Origin: Ciona intestinalis
Lineage: Eukaryota; Chordata; Ascidiacea; Phlebobranchia; Cionidae
Direction of reading: 5' to 3'
Length of the DNA: 64,000 nucleotides
Assembly (NCBI RefSeq): GCF_000224145.3
Contig: NC_020170.2
Span: 1,855,589 to 1,919,588 of the forward strand
Shown one piece after another: positions 55,650-64,000 of this stretch. A program made the position numbers and the translations under genes. A model generated the notes under the pieces. The model saw nothing but the letters and a program-made list of their open reading frames with translations, was not told the origin of the DNA and did no database searches. How positions within the stretch are numbered: position 1 is the first letter of the stretch; each line of letters starts with the position of its first letter.

Positions 55650-58600
55650 CTATTTTTGCTTCCATAACACCTTTACATTGAAAGATATTTCTGATGTATT
55701 AAGAGGTTCACGGAATAGCTGAGCGTGTTGCCAGTTTTCCCCTCTTAGAAACGCATGGATTGAAAAAAATTGTGACTTGGATTTTGTCAAATCAATTTTT
55801 TCAGTTGTCCCTGTAAGAATGGATAACATTATCTTTATTAAAATACGTGTCCTAGTTTGAATTGATTATTGTTAAAATATGGTGTCCTTGTATTATTTTT
55901 TATACAAAATACAGGGTGTACTGAAGTCCCATTTCTTTACTTAGTAATCTGGTGATTGTCACTGTCGAAACATTTTATGTGCGTACGTTGGTTGCTCTTT
56001 TAATAAGAGTAGCGAATTAGATGTGAATGCACCGCAAGCCTGTACTCTGCGCCAGTGACTGTAACAGGTTCTTGAAATTAGGAATTCCTTAGGGCATTGT
56101 CAGTATTCAGTCAACTTAACAGTGTAGTAAAAGTAATAAAACAATGTTAACTTCACTTGCCTGACTTAACAATATGGGTTGTTTTATCTGTAGTAAGCAG
56201 CCATGACACATGACCTTGTTCAAATACACTATCTTTCACACAAAGTTCAACATGAGTAAGTAAGCATGTATTAGGTAACTCAACACGCCATGAAATATAA
56301 CCCACACTTGTATCTTCCTTTCTGCAGATGTATGTCTGAAAAATCCAACATTAATTCCTAATAGTTTGAATGGCACCACAGCACATTGGTTGGAACGTTT
56401 ACATTATAAGAAAAAATACTGAGTTTAGTGCTTAATGCTGCAACCATTATAGTGTGTCCTTAAATGTTCAGCCATATGAAAAACATTAGTAACAAATTTA
56501 GTCTGTGGTAACTCTTGCAAGTATATTATAAGTATTAAAATAGACTGTCATTGCCTTGCCATAGAGGTAAGTGTCACTTATTTATAGTTTAAAAATGATA
56601 AATTTTTGGTAAAAATGATAATTTAGCTTAAAAATGATAAATTTGAGTTAAATATGATAAATTGAGGTTAAATATGATAAATTTGGGTTAAAATGATAAA
56701 TTGGGGTTAAATATGATAACTTTTCAAACTTGCCTGTTTCCAATCTTGCTCCACCTTTTTCATTACATCTTGATGGCAATAAACCAACGATTTCCAACCA
56801 TCATATGATTTATTGTTGTCAGTTATTCTTGTGTATCTATTTCATTATAAATCAGTTATTTATTTTATTTACCGATACTATTTAATTTATTTACCGATAC
56901 GATAGTAATAATTTAAATCAATATGTTGGCCTACACACACAACAATATAATAAATACAGAGTAACTTACTATACAGAGTAACTTACTTATCTAAACTTAA
57001 AAGTATTCCAAAGGTAACTTGTTTGATATATTAACATAAAGGCTACATACAAAACAATGTAATTGGCTACATACACAACAATACAATAAATAATAAAACC
57101 ATAAACAACTTACTTATCTAAACTTGAAGAATATTCCAAAGTCAACATTCCACTTTTTATTTCATCTTCACTTGGCCTTATAACCTCACAAGTTTCCATC
57201 TTACTTTTTCCATCCTTAACTTTATCAGTCTCCCCCCTTGCCAACCTCCAGGCCAACGATCCAGATGTTCTACCTTCATATTCGCCACCAGTTTCTGTTT
57301 TCACCGAAGACAATTCCTTTTCTTCATTTAACTGACGATTTCTGAGTTTTTCCTGCAAATAAAAATAGAAAAATATGAGAATATCGAAGTATTGTGGAAT
57401 TCTTATTATTAGATGCTGAATTCTAATTGCACAATATACAGTTAAACCAGGATATAAATGGTGTTTATGAACTTTTAATTTTACCTTTCTTGCTTGTGTC
57501 ATTGATAAACGTGTTGTTTCGTTTAATTCTCGGATTGTAGATTTCAACCAATCAGAATCAAACATTTTGTTTCTTCGAATTTCAACAGCATTTACATCGC
57601 GGGTGTATCTGAAGTAAACAAAAAGGTATAAATTCAAAGCGACTATTTAAATTCTGACCTTTTCAATGCCTGGGCCTAGAACGCTTGAGTTGTAACAAAG
57701 GATAGCAAGTTCAATGCTGCTACTATTTTTGCTGCAACCCAGTGGTAAAAATTTGGTGTCAAATCATATCATACATTCAATAAAATAATAAATTTTAGTT
57801 TTTACTGGTAGTGGTCCATTCATTACATACCAAAAGTCATAACACCAAACCCTAAATATAACAATGTTTTTATTATGGGTGTCTAAACATGAAAATACCT
57901 TCGCGTGACATCAACAATATGCTCGTGATCAGCGGCAACTATAAGTGACAACTTCTTGTTCCAACCTTGTTCATACATGAGTGGTTTGTCACAAACATTT
58001 TCGCAAGAATCACAATGTAGCCATCGATCCATGCTTACTATAAAAACCTGTGATGAAAAAGATTGCTGATAACTTACTGGTGTGTTGACAAAATAAGACA
58101 TTAAATGCAATATATATTCCTAACCAGAGCTTCCGAAAATAGGGGGAGAGGCGTAAACGAACTTCATTTGTTGTTAGTATATCAATTTGCACAAAGTACT
58201 ACATATATACAACCCAGTGGTCACCAATGGGGTGTCCAAATTATCAGCCATACATAAAAAAAAGAAAACCCGCCCCCCAAAAAATAATCACTCACAAAGT
58301 AACATACATGGTAACTCGTAAGCTGGCAAGAGGTGTATGAACACCCGTGTCATAATTACATTCATATTATTAACCCTGAAGAGTGGCAGAAAGTATTAGG
58401 AGATTAAAAGCCCTGTATAAAACTATCCTACCTCTGTCCACACATGGTCTGTCCAATCTAAGACATGCCTTGCATCATAAGCCATTGATTTACATATAAG
58501 TGTAAAACAATTTGCCCATTCCCCACATCTACCTGTTGTGAAATATATCAAATAAATAAAACAGAATTAAGAGCACTCGGAAAATACATTCACTTTAGAC

Positions 58601-61272
58601 AACAATGCATAGGGGTAATAGACTAACTTTACCCTAAATCCTGGGTCTCAAAAACATGTTTTTAACACCTGATATTGGCTAAAACATATATGCTACACTC
58701 TACACAATTATTGATTCAAATAACATGATTTGACACTGAAAACATCTTTTACAATGCATTATATTTTACCTATACAAATATAACTATATAGTACTGTAGG
58801 GGAAGACAGGACACACCTCATAATATCCAAATATCCTGATCGTGTTTTAAACAATTAACATGGGAGTTGTGAGGATACGGTTTTATAATTCTTTGAATGT
58901 TCTTTGTTTACTACCAGATGGGACAGGAAATTAGAAAGAAAAGGTGTCCTATCTTCCCCACCCTAATATATTAAACATTTAAAAACATACCAGTTCTCGT
59001 CTCAAGTAATTTCTCTGGGTGGTTGTATCTTGGAAAGCGGAGAATTTTATTGCAATTAGAACAAGTGTATCCTTCAACCCTTGAAGCTCCCCATAATAAA
59101 TCTTCATCTGATGGTGGCAACATACCTGTAAAGCATAAACAAAAGTTTAAGAACCACTGCTGTATAAGGATATCAAATAAATAAGGTGGCTCAAAAACCA
59201 AATGAACTAAACAGTAGCCATGTTAAATATGGGAGAATAAATTTGAACTCAACATACTTAAAAATTTAAATTGTTTTTTTTTCGTAAAAACTTTAGTCAG
59301 TAAAATGTAGTTTTAAAATTTACAAAATGGGCGAATGCAAAATTTAAAATACATGTTCATAGCATTGGTAGTTGCTAAAATTTAAACTTATGTCAAATAC
59401 ATACTGTTGAATGGAAAATACCTATTGAATATTTTTCTGATTCAGGACAACTCGTACATGGTGGTTGGTTTGTCCAAGTAAAGAATTCATACTTGAACCA
59501 ATGTAGTAGCTCAAGTAAGAAGCAATATTGGTAGTTTGAAAATTCTGAAAAATATAAAAGCTATGTGTTCAATATTGGCTATACTAGTTTTAATGCTCTG
59601 TTATGTTTATCTATAAGTTATTACAAAACAAAATGTGGAATTTTTATTCAGTTTTTAATATGGAATATATTCGCGTGAATTCATTCATTTATTTACATAT
59701 TATACTTAAATGTTAAATTGAACAAAGCTCTACAGACAAATCTAATGTACGTAACCAAATTTCAATAACCTATTCAAGATATTAAAGACATATCATATTT
59801 TTCATTTACTTTAATTTACAATATTTTTTATAATTTTCATATAACTATTAAAACTTAACAGATACACCAGGATTCCCACCTTGATTAGTTTCTTCTCTGA
59901 GCCTTTTTTCAGTTCTAGTGTTTAATTCAACTATAGGAATGACAGCGCGTGCTTTTTGCTGAAGAGATTTATTTTCATACATAGCTGTATGTCGTAAATG
60001 AGATTTTAATCTGAATGAAATAAGTGATGAACAAAAACCTTGAACAAAATTCCATAGTCTGAATTGCTACTGCATATGTGTTATAATGGAGATTTTGAAT
60101 ATAAATTTATTTATGAACTTAAAGTGAATAAACAAACAAATAAAACGATCGTTAAAATAGATAGCAAAAAAAAATCCATGTATTCTTTACAAAACGTATG
60201 TTTCATTCCAATTTAGTAAATTGGAATTTACAATGTGCAGTTTACACCAATAAAATGGTACTTTCTTACAATAAAACCTCCATACATTAACACACCTTGG
60301 TAAGATTTCTTCCTGAGATTTTTTTAAACTTGGTGATAAATTCTTCTTTAATGTGACCTTCTCAGCATTCATTAATTGTTTGTATATTTCTTCTAAATCG
60401 TCGAGTTTGGTTTCAGAAAACAATGTGAACCTATCCCCATCTTCCTGTGAATGTATGTAGTATGTATGTATGTTTGTTAAAAGATTACATAATCTGGTGC
60501 CATGTCGTAATGCAGGAGTTTCCTAAATCTTAACGGTCGACAAGAAAAATTATCTTAAGCTGCCAAAATAATAATATCCAATTTAAGCCATATTTTGGTA
60601 CACACAATATTAACTCGCACTGTAGTCTCTTGATTCAGTGGTTTAACTTCATGATTATTGATTAAAGATAGGTTATTACTTGTATGAAATAATTGCTATG
60701 GTAACATGCACAAGTGACCAAAATACAGCAGTGTAAAGAAGGACTACCATCAGTAAAGTTCTTAACCCCTAATTTGTTTAACGCTTTAACCATACTCTTA
60801 ACTACAGTGTTTAACTAAAGAAATTCAGTGATTGATCCGCTCAATTGAATATGTAAAGCATGCTTATTTACCTTAAACCCCATTTCCAACAGACACTGTA
60901 TAGCGCCATCAAATGGTAAGATTTTTTCTTGAAAAGCTTTGCTGACAATTTTAATCGAACGAAACTTCTCTTCTAAAGGATTTCTGTTATGTTTATAAAT
61001 ACAGTTACAAATAAGTTAGAAATACAATATGTAATTTTATCAATTTTTTATCACAGTTTATAATAATATCTAATCCCAAGCCACATAATTAATTTCCATT
61101 TTTTAGTGTCCCCAGCATTTTATTATTTGTTTTGTTTACATATTATTATATATCATATTAAAACTTTCACTTACTGTAAAATATTTCTTGCAATTTTGTA
61201 TAAAGTATTTAAAACAATTTTAAAATCGTCTTCTTTGTTTCTTATTAAAGCTTGTACACCTTCGGAATCCAT
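55650..61272 (-). CDS. ngly1: Peptide:N-glycanase (NGLY1), 13 exons
   Basis: Cytosolic enzyme that removes N-glycans from misfolded glycoproteins during ER-associated degradation. Exons on the minus strand: 61272-61175, 60983-60872, 60444-60296, 60010-59880, 59544-59422, 59125-58991, 58532-58432, 58047-57899, 57608-57485, 57352-57114, 56836-56734, 56335-56161, 55810-55650; frame-consistent, 599 residues (human 654). N-terminal PUB domain (about 15-110, [14 protein letters not shown]). Zinc Cys pairs PPCTSCP and CSNCNK. Transglutaminase-like core with the triad Cys252 (GRCGEWANC), His279 (DHVWTE) and Asp296 ([10 protein letters not shown]), spaced 27 and 17 apart as I recall for the human enzyme. 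C-terminal PAW domain from about 450 ([39 protein letters not shown]). Introns 11 and 12 use GC donors (cag|gcaagt). The ATG at 61272 starts MDSEGVQAL. Confidence 0.96.
56370..56475 (+). mobile_element. SINE head remnant in NGLY1 intron 11
   Basis: ggcaccacagcacattggtt and gctgcaaccattatagtgtgtcc match the SINE head and following block weakly. Confidence 0.4.
56585..56720. repeat. Minisatellite, ~18 bp unit, about seven copies
   Basis: Units of the type ggttaaatatgataaattg repeat with small changes (aaaaatgataaatttttg to gggttaaatatgataac). It lies in NGLY1 intron 11, beginning about 14 bp downstream of the exon's GC donor on the minus strand. Confidence 0.8.
57690..57760 (+). mobile_element. 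SINE fragment in NGLY1
   Basis: aacaaaggatagcaagttca, atgctgctactatttttgct and aacccagtggt are head-middle remnants of the SINE. Confidence 0.35.
58205..58370 (+). mobile_element. SINE 3' half in NGLY1 intron 7
   Basis: acccagtggtcaccaatggg, gtccaaattatcagccatac, a run of A and C, aataatcactcacaaagtaa, then tail ggtaactcgtaagctggcaa. The tRNA-like head is missing. Confidence 0.7.
58796..58972 (-). mobile_element. MITE copy in NGLY1 intron 6
   Basis: Head gtaggggaagacaggacac, body cataatatccaaatatcctg, tail gtgtcctatcttccccaccc. It ends within 20 bp of the exon 6 donor. Confidence 0.7.
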
Positions 61273-61713
61273 TGATTACTTTTTTACACAATTAGTTATA
61301 GAGGCACCTACACACCTGAACATTCATAAATTAAAAGAATATTTTTCACCCAGTGTTGGAAAATTCAAAATTATTACGGTAAAGCGATTTGTATCACTAC
61401 TTTATCAGTTTAATAATTTGCACCTCTGCAACAAACTGTGTTTTGTAAGAACAATTTTTATTGGGAAAGATAGGTCTGTCCTTGTTTACCCTTGGATATC
61501 CGCTACTATTTCTTCTTAGTACTAAGTAATATTGCAAAAAATTAACAGTGGCACCAAAGAAATTTATTGAACAGCACTTAAATTGACCTAATAATATTAC
61601 TATTACTAATCCTTTGGGCATATATATATATATTGCATAGAAGAAACAGAATTAATAAATTATTTTCAAGAATAATAAAAAAAGAAAGCAAAAAAATAGA
61701 ACTAATATTTTGA
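61273..61713. other. Spacer between MLYCD and NGLY1
   Basis: About 440 bp separating two head-to-tail minus-strand genes. It should hold the MLYCD 3' UTR and the NGLY1 promoter. The spacing is larger than typical Ciona operon gaps. No repeat recognised. Confidence 0.4.
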
Positions 61714-61794
61714 TTAGATCAGTTGCAATACAGATTCAGATGCAGTGACTTCCTGGTGAAGAATGGATTTCTGGCTGTAAGAAATAATGTCATT

Positions 61795-63276
61795 TTAAAA
61801 GTATCTGTAATTTACCATTAAACCAAATGATGCTTCATATCCTTTTATACTTGGATCTGCATTATAATTGATTCTCCATAACATAGCACCATTTCTGAAG
61901 TGAAAGTTTGCAACAGGGTCAAATGCAAACCCCCTGTGTTTTACATTATGTAAATAATGTGCACAAGCTCGAACTAAAATCACTTTTAAGAGCTTGTGTA
62001 GGTTATCATCGATCTTCCATGCTTTGTCCTGTAGAATGGTCCATACACTATTATACACAGAATCATTGGAAACATTTAAAATTGCTGATAATTCTTTTAC
62101 TTCACTAGGAAGTAACAATTCATGCTCAGACTTTGACTTGGCTGTGAGTTTCAGTTGCGTCATAAACCAACTTCGAAACTGGGGTATTGGAGACAAGCTG
62201 GAGAACTGATTGACAGTCGAAAACTCTTTGCTTATTTCTTCAACCACTTTTCTTATCAAATGGATGCCGAAGTCAATCCCTTGTAAACCATTTTGGGTTG
62301 AAGAAATTGAATAAAATATTGCAGTTGTTGGTTGTTCATTACTTTTTACTTGCTTATTAGAATAATCAACTATTGATGTGATATCACTGGAAATTGTATC
62401 AGTCAATGCAACATGCAGCATGACCAGCGGCTCCCTTTGCATACTTGAATGGAAAAAGGCATAACATCTACGATCTGGCCCAAGTCTGTGTTTTAAATCC
62501 AGCCAGCTACGAATTTGATGGACTAATTCATTCCTCCCAACTTTTTCAAGAATATCTGCTGGTGTCTCCCAAGTAATACGTTTAAGTTGTAAAAGTCCAA
62601 CTGAAAACCATAGAGATAGAATTACTTTTAAATGGTTCGACAAATTTTGAAACTGCTCAACATCAATATTTGCAGCTTTAGACTTTGCAATTGTCTCTAC
62701 ATCGTGTCTAATGTCCACAAGATGTTTAACACCATTATCCAACCTTCCAATTAGTTTAAATATTTGGTTATAGAGAGGTTCTAACTGAAGTCTCATTCGG
62801 CTCTCAGCAAGCAAGAGGGTTGCATCTTTTCTCTTATTAATGCACTTCTGTAATATCTCACATGTTTCCAGTAGTTCATTATGCTGCACACCATACTTAG
62901 CACACAACCAAGACAAAACAGCAGCTCTTTCATTCAGTTCTAATTGAAAATAAGCATCACAAATTTGAACCAATGCATCATCAGAAACAAGAAAACTTTG
63001 AAATTTATGTATTTTATGGTCTTCAAAAGTTGTCATAACCTGTTCAATATGCGACAATACCTCATACTGCTTTGCCGGCGTTGACAATGCACGGGATTGA
63101 TTCACAATACTCGAGTACCGGTACCTGCCAACCATAGGGTTTCTCCCAGCACGACCGTTGACACAATTGTCTGTTTCATACACGAACTTTACCGTAAAAC
63201 CTGTCAGCGTACGTGTAAATCTTGTCGACACGCCATGAACCACTGAGGGAAAAGCTTGAAGTAATCTTGAACACAT
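61795..63276 (-). CDS. mlycd: Malonyl-CoA decarboxylase, single coding exon
   Basis: Converts malonyl-CoA to acetyl-CoA and CO2, relieving the block on fatty acid entry into mitochondria. One uninterrupted exon of 493 codons begins with an Arg/Ser-rich, acid-free leader (MCSRLLQAFPSVVHG) that suits mitochondrial import. A helical domain follows (about 75-225), then the catalytic acetyltransferase-like domain: CYAFFHSSMQREPLVMLHVA, TTAIFYSISSTQNGLQGIDF, the active-site Ser region FSSLSPIPQF (358-367), KHRGFAFDPVANFHFRNGAM with the catalytic-type His459, LWRINYNAD and GLMVNYRYF. A TAA follows directly. The same frame then continues for 26 codons that resemble the mammalian tail (TASESVLQLI against the human ASEQVLSLV) up to a second TAA at 61714-61716. 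No peroxisomal SKL-type end is present in either case. Confidence 0.94.
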   Translation of the reverse strand: MCSRLLQAFPSVVHGVSTRFTRTLTGFTVKFVYETDNCVNGRAGRNPMVGRYRYSSIVNQSRALSTPAKQYEVLSHIEQVMTTFEDHKIHKFQSFLVSDDALVQICDAYFQLELNERAAVLSWLCAKYGVQHNELLETCEILQKCINKRKDATLLLAESRMRLQLEPLYNQIFKLIGRLDNGVKHLVDIRHDVETIAKSKAANIDVEQFQNLSNHLKVILSLWFSVGLLQLKRITWETPADILEKVGRNELVHQIRSWLDLKHRLGPDRRCYAFFHSSMQREPLVMLHVALTDTISSDITSIVDYSNKQVKSNEQPTTAIFYSISSTQNGLQGIDFGIHLIRKVVEEISKEFSTVNQFSSLSPIPQFRSWFMTQLKLTAKSKSEHELLLPSEVKELSAILNVSNDSVYNSVWTILQDKAWKIDDNLHKLLKVILVRACAHYLHNVKHRGFAFDPVANFHFRNGAMLWRINYNADPSIKGYEASFGLMVNYRYF

Positions 63277-63601
63277 GATATAACGCCAAAACCCAACAAT
63301 AACGCTAATAATAAATGCGAGTTACATAACAACACAGTTCATACATTCCTATGACGTTATCGGGTATTCCCCTAAATCTAGGCACGTGATGTTTTCGGCC
63401 TTTTCCCTTTTTTCAAATACTATATTTATGTAAAGGAAAACGGTGACGATTTTGTTATGTTTTATTTGCAGTGATCCGTTACAGAGAGAATAGAAAGTTT
63501 GCATTTCCGGTTGCAGGACCTTAAATCTTACATTCAAATCAATAGCATTACATTCAAATTAATAGCAATCACCTCGTCGCTACGCTTTTAAAACACATGC
63601 C
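63277..63601. promoter_or_regulatory. Bidirectional promoter region
   Basis: 325 bp between the start codons of the divergent MLYCD (-) and the gene starting at 63602 (+), so both promoters must overlap here unless there are noncoding exons. No TATA box close to either start. Confidence 0.5.
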
Positions 63602-63790
63602 ATGTTTAACAGAATAAGGAAAAATCTTGGAAACAAAGATAAAGATTCTGTAAGTAACTAAAACTAATCATATAACTGTAAAAAATGTGAACTGCGCATT
63701 TCTATGGATAAACATTTATACTTTTATATATAGACACCAACCTCTCCAAAAAATGATGTGCAGCAGAAACCACCTGTCTCGGAACAATCA
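63602..63790 (+). CDS. 5' end of an unidentified gene, runs off the window
   Basis: Exon 1 is 63602-63649 (MFNRIRKNLGNKDKDS, donor tct|gtaagt), exon 2 is 63734-63790 (TPTSPKNDVQQKPPVSEQS, donor tca|gtaaga); both phase 0 with good splice sites. The short basic-hydrophobic start followed by Ser/Pro/Gln-rich sequence is reminiscent of the N-termini of some trans-Golgi golgins (which begin MFKKLK-), but that is too short a match to name it. Further exons lie beyond 64000. Confidence 0.6.
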
Positions 63791-63879
63791 GTAAGATGAT
63801 GCCTTATATTTGTATTTAAATATTATTAACTATTAAATTATACCATTAGTATTCCATGTTTCTATAATGTATGTCCAAT

Positions 63880-64000
63880 GTGAAGGCATAGTGGTTGGTA
63901 TGCATGACTAGCCCAGAGGTTAGTGGTTCAAGGCTCTTCGCTGCTACCATTGTGGGCGTATGTGTCCTTAGGCAACACACTTAACAGTAATTGCTCCAAC
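63880..64000 (+). mobile_element. SINE head, cut by window end
   Basis: gaaggcatagtggttggtat, gtggttcaaggctcttcg, ctaccattgtgggcgtatgt and ttaggcaacacacttaacag follow the family order; the rest is outside the window. Confidence 0.75.

Noticed and set aside
61747-61788. A 41-nt 'intron' (gtaaat...ttacag) after GLM in MLYCD.
   Set aside because: Removing it would delete the conserved NYRYF and put the tail out of its conserved frame; an in-frame stop explains the sequence better.
55650-63276. MLYCD and NGLY1 as an operon.
   Set aside because: They are head to tail, but the ~440-520 bp spacer is much longer than typical Ciona intercistronic distances.

Overview
The window is animal nuclear DNA from a Ciona-like ascidian, most likely the Ciona intestinalis/robusta group. 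The grounds are compact, intron-rich, AT-rich genes; about 25 copies of one ~195 bp inverted-repeat MITE; a tRNA-headed composite SINE; and single-copy orthologues of conserved animal genes. Runs of N mark six assembly gaps. No viral or LTR-type element, CRISPR array or canonical tRNA/rRNA gene was recognised.

Layout. 1.1-5.8 kb (+): an alpha-1,3-fucosyltransferase of family GT10. 6.5-14.0 kb (-): a five-exon gene of unknown function with two alternative acidic last exons. 14.0-17.7 kb: MITE-rich intergenic DNA. 17.7-30.2 kb: splicing factor ISY1 (-) and, divergent from it, a secreted glycine-rich repeat protein (+). The ISY1 3' end and the glycine-rich 5' end appear twice around two N gaps, most simply as two unmerged haplotypes. 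31.5-32.8 kb (+): a collectin-like C-type lectin. 33-40 kb: SINE/MITE-rich DNA with two weak gene candidates. 40.1-47.2 kb (+): an atlastin-like GTPase. 48.7-49.0 kb (+): GCHFR. 49.8-53.0 kb (+): heparan sulfate 2-O-sulfotransferase, its 3' end repeated at 54.0-55.4 kb across a gap. 55.7-61.3 kb (-): peptide:N-glycanase NGLY1. 61.7-63.3 kb (-): malonyl-CoA decarboxylase. 63.6 kb to the end (+): the first two exons of another gene.

The genes do not form a pathway or operon. Two act in the Golgi on glycans (fucosyltransferase, HS2ST1) and NGLY1 removes N-glycans in the cytosol, but this looks like coincidence.

The most unusual item is the atlastin-like GTPase. Its stalk seems to have grown by repeated duplication of an exon pair into five tandem units. 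Its guanine-specificity RD motif reads RN, and its C-terminus carries a glycine-zipper-like hydrophobic segment. Also notable: an in-frame stop before a conserved tail in MLYCD, two consecutive GC-AG introns in NGLY1, the alternative acidic tails of the unknown gene, a one-base frame break in the glycine-rich gene, and a 34 bp perfect palindrome. All exon boundaries were read by eye from splice signals, frame and remembered family sequences; no alignment was run.
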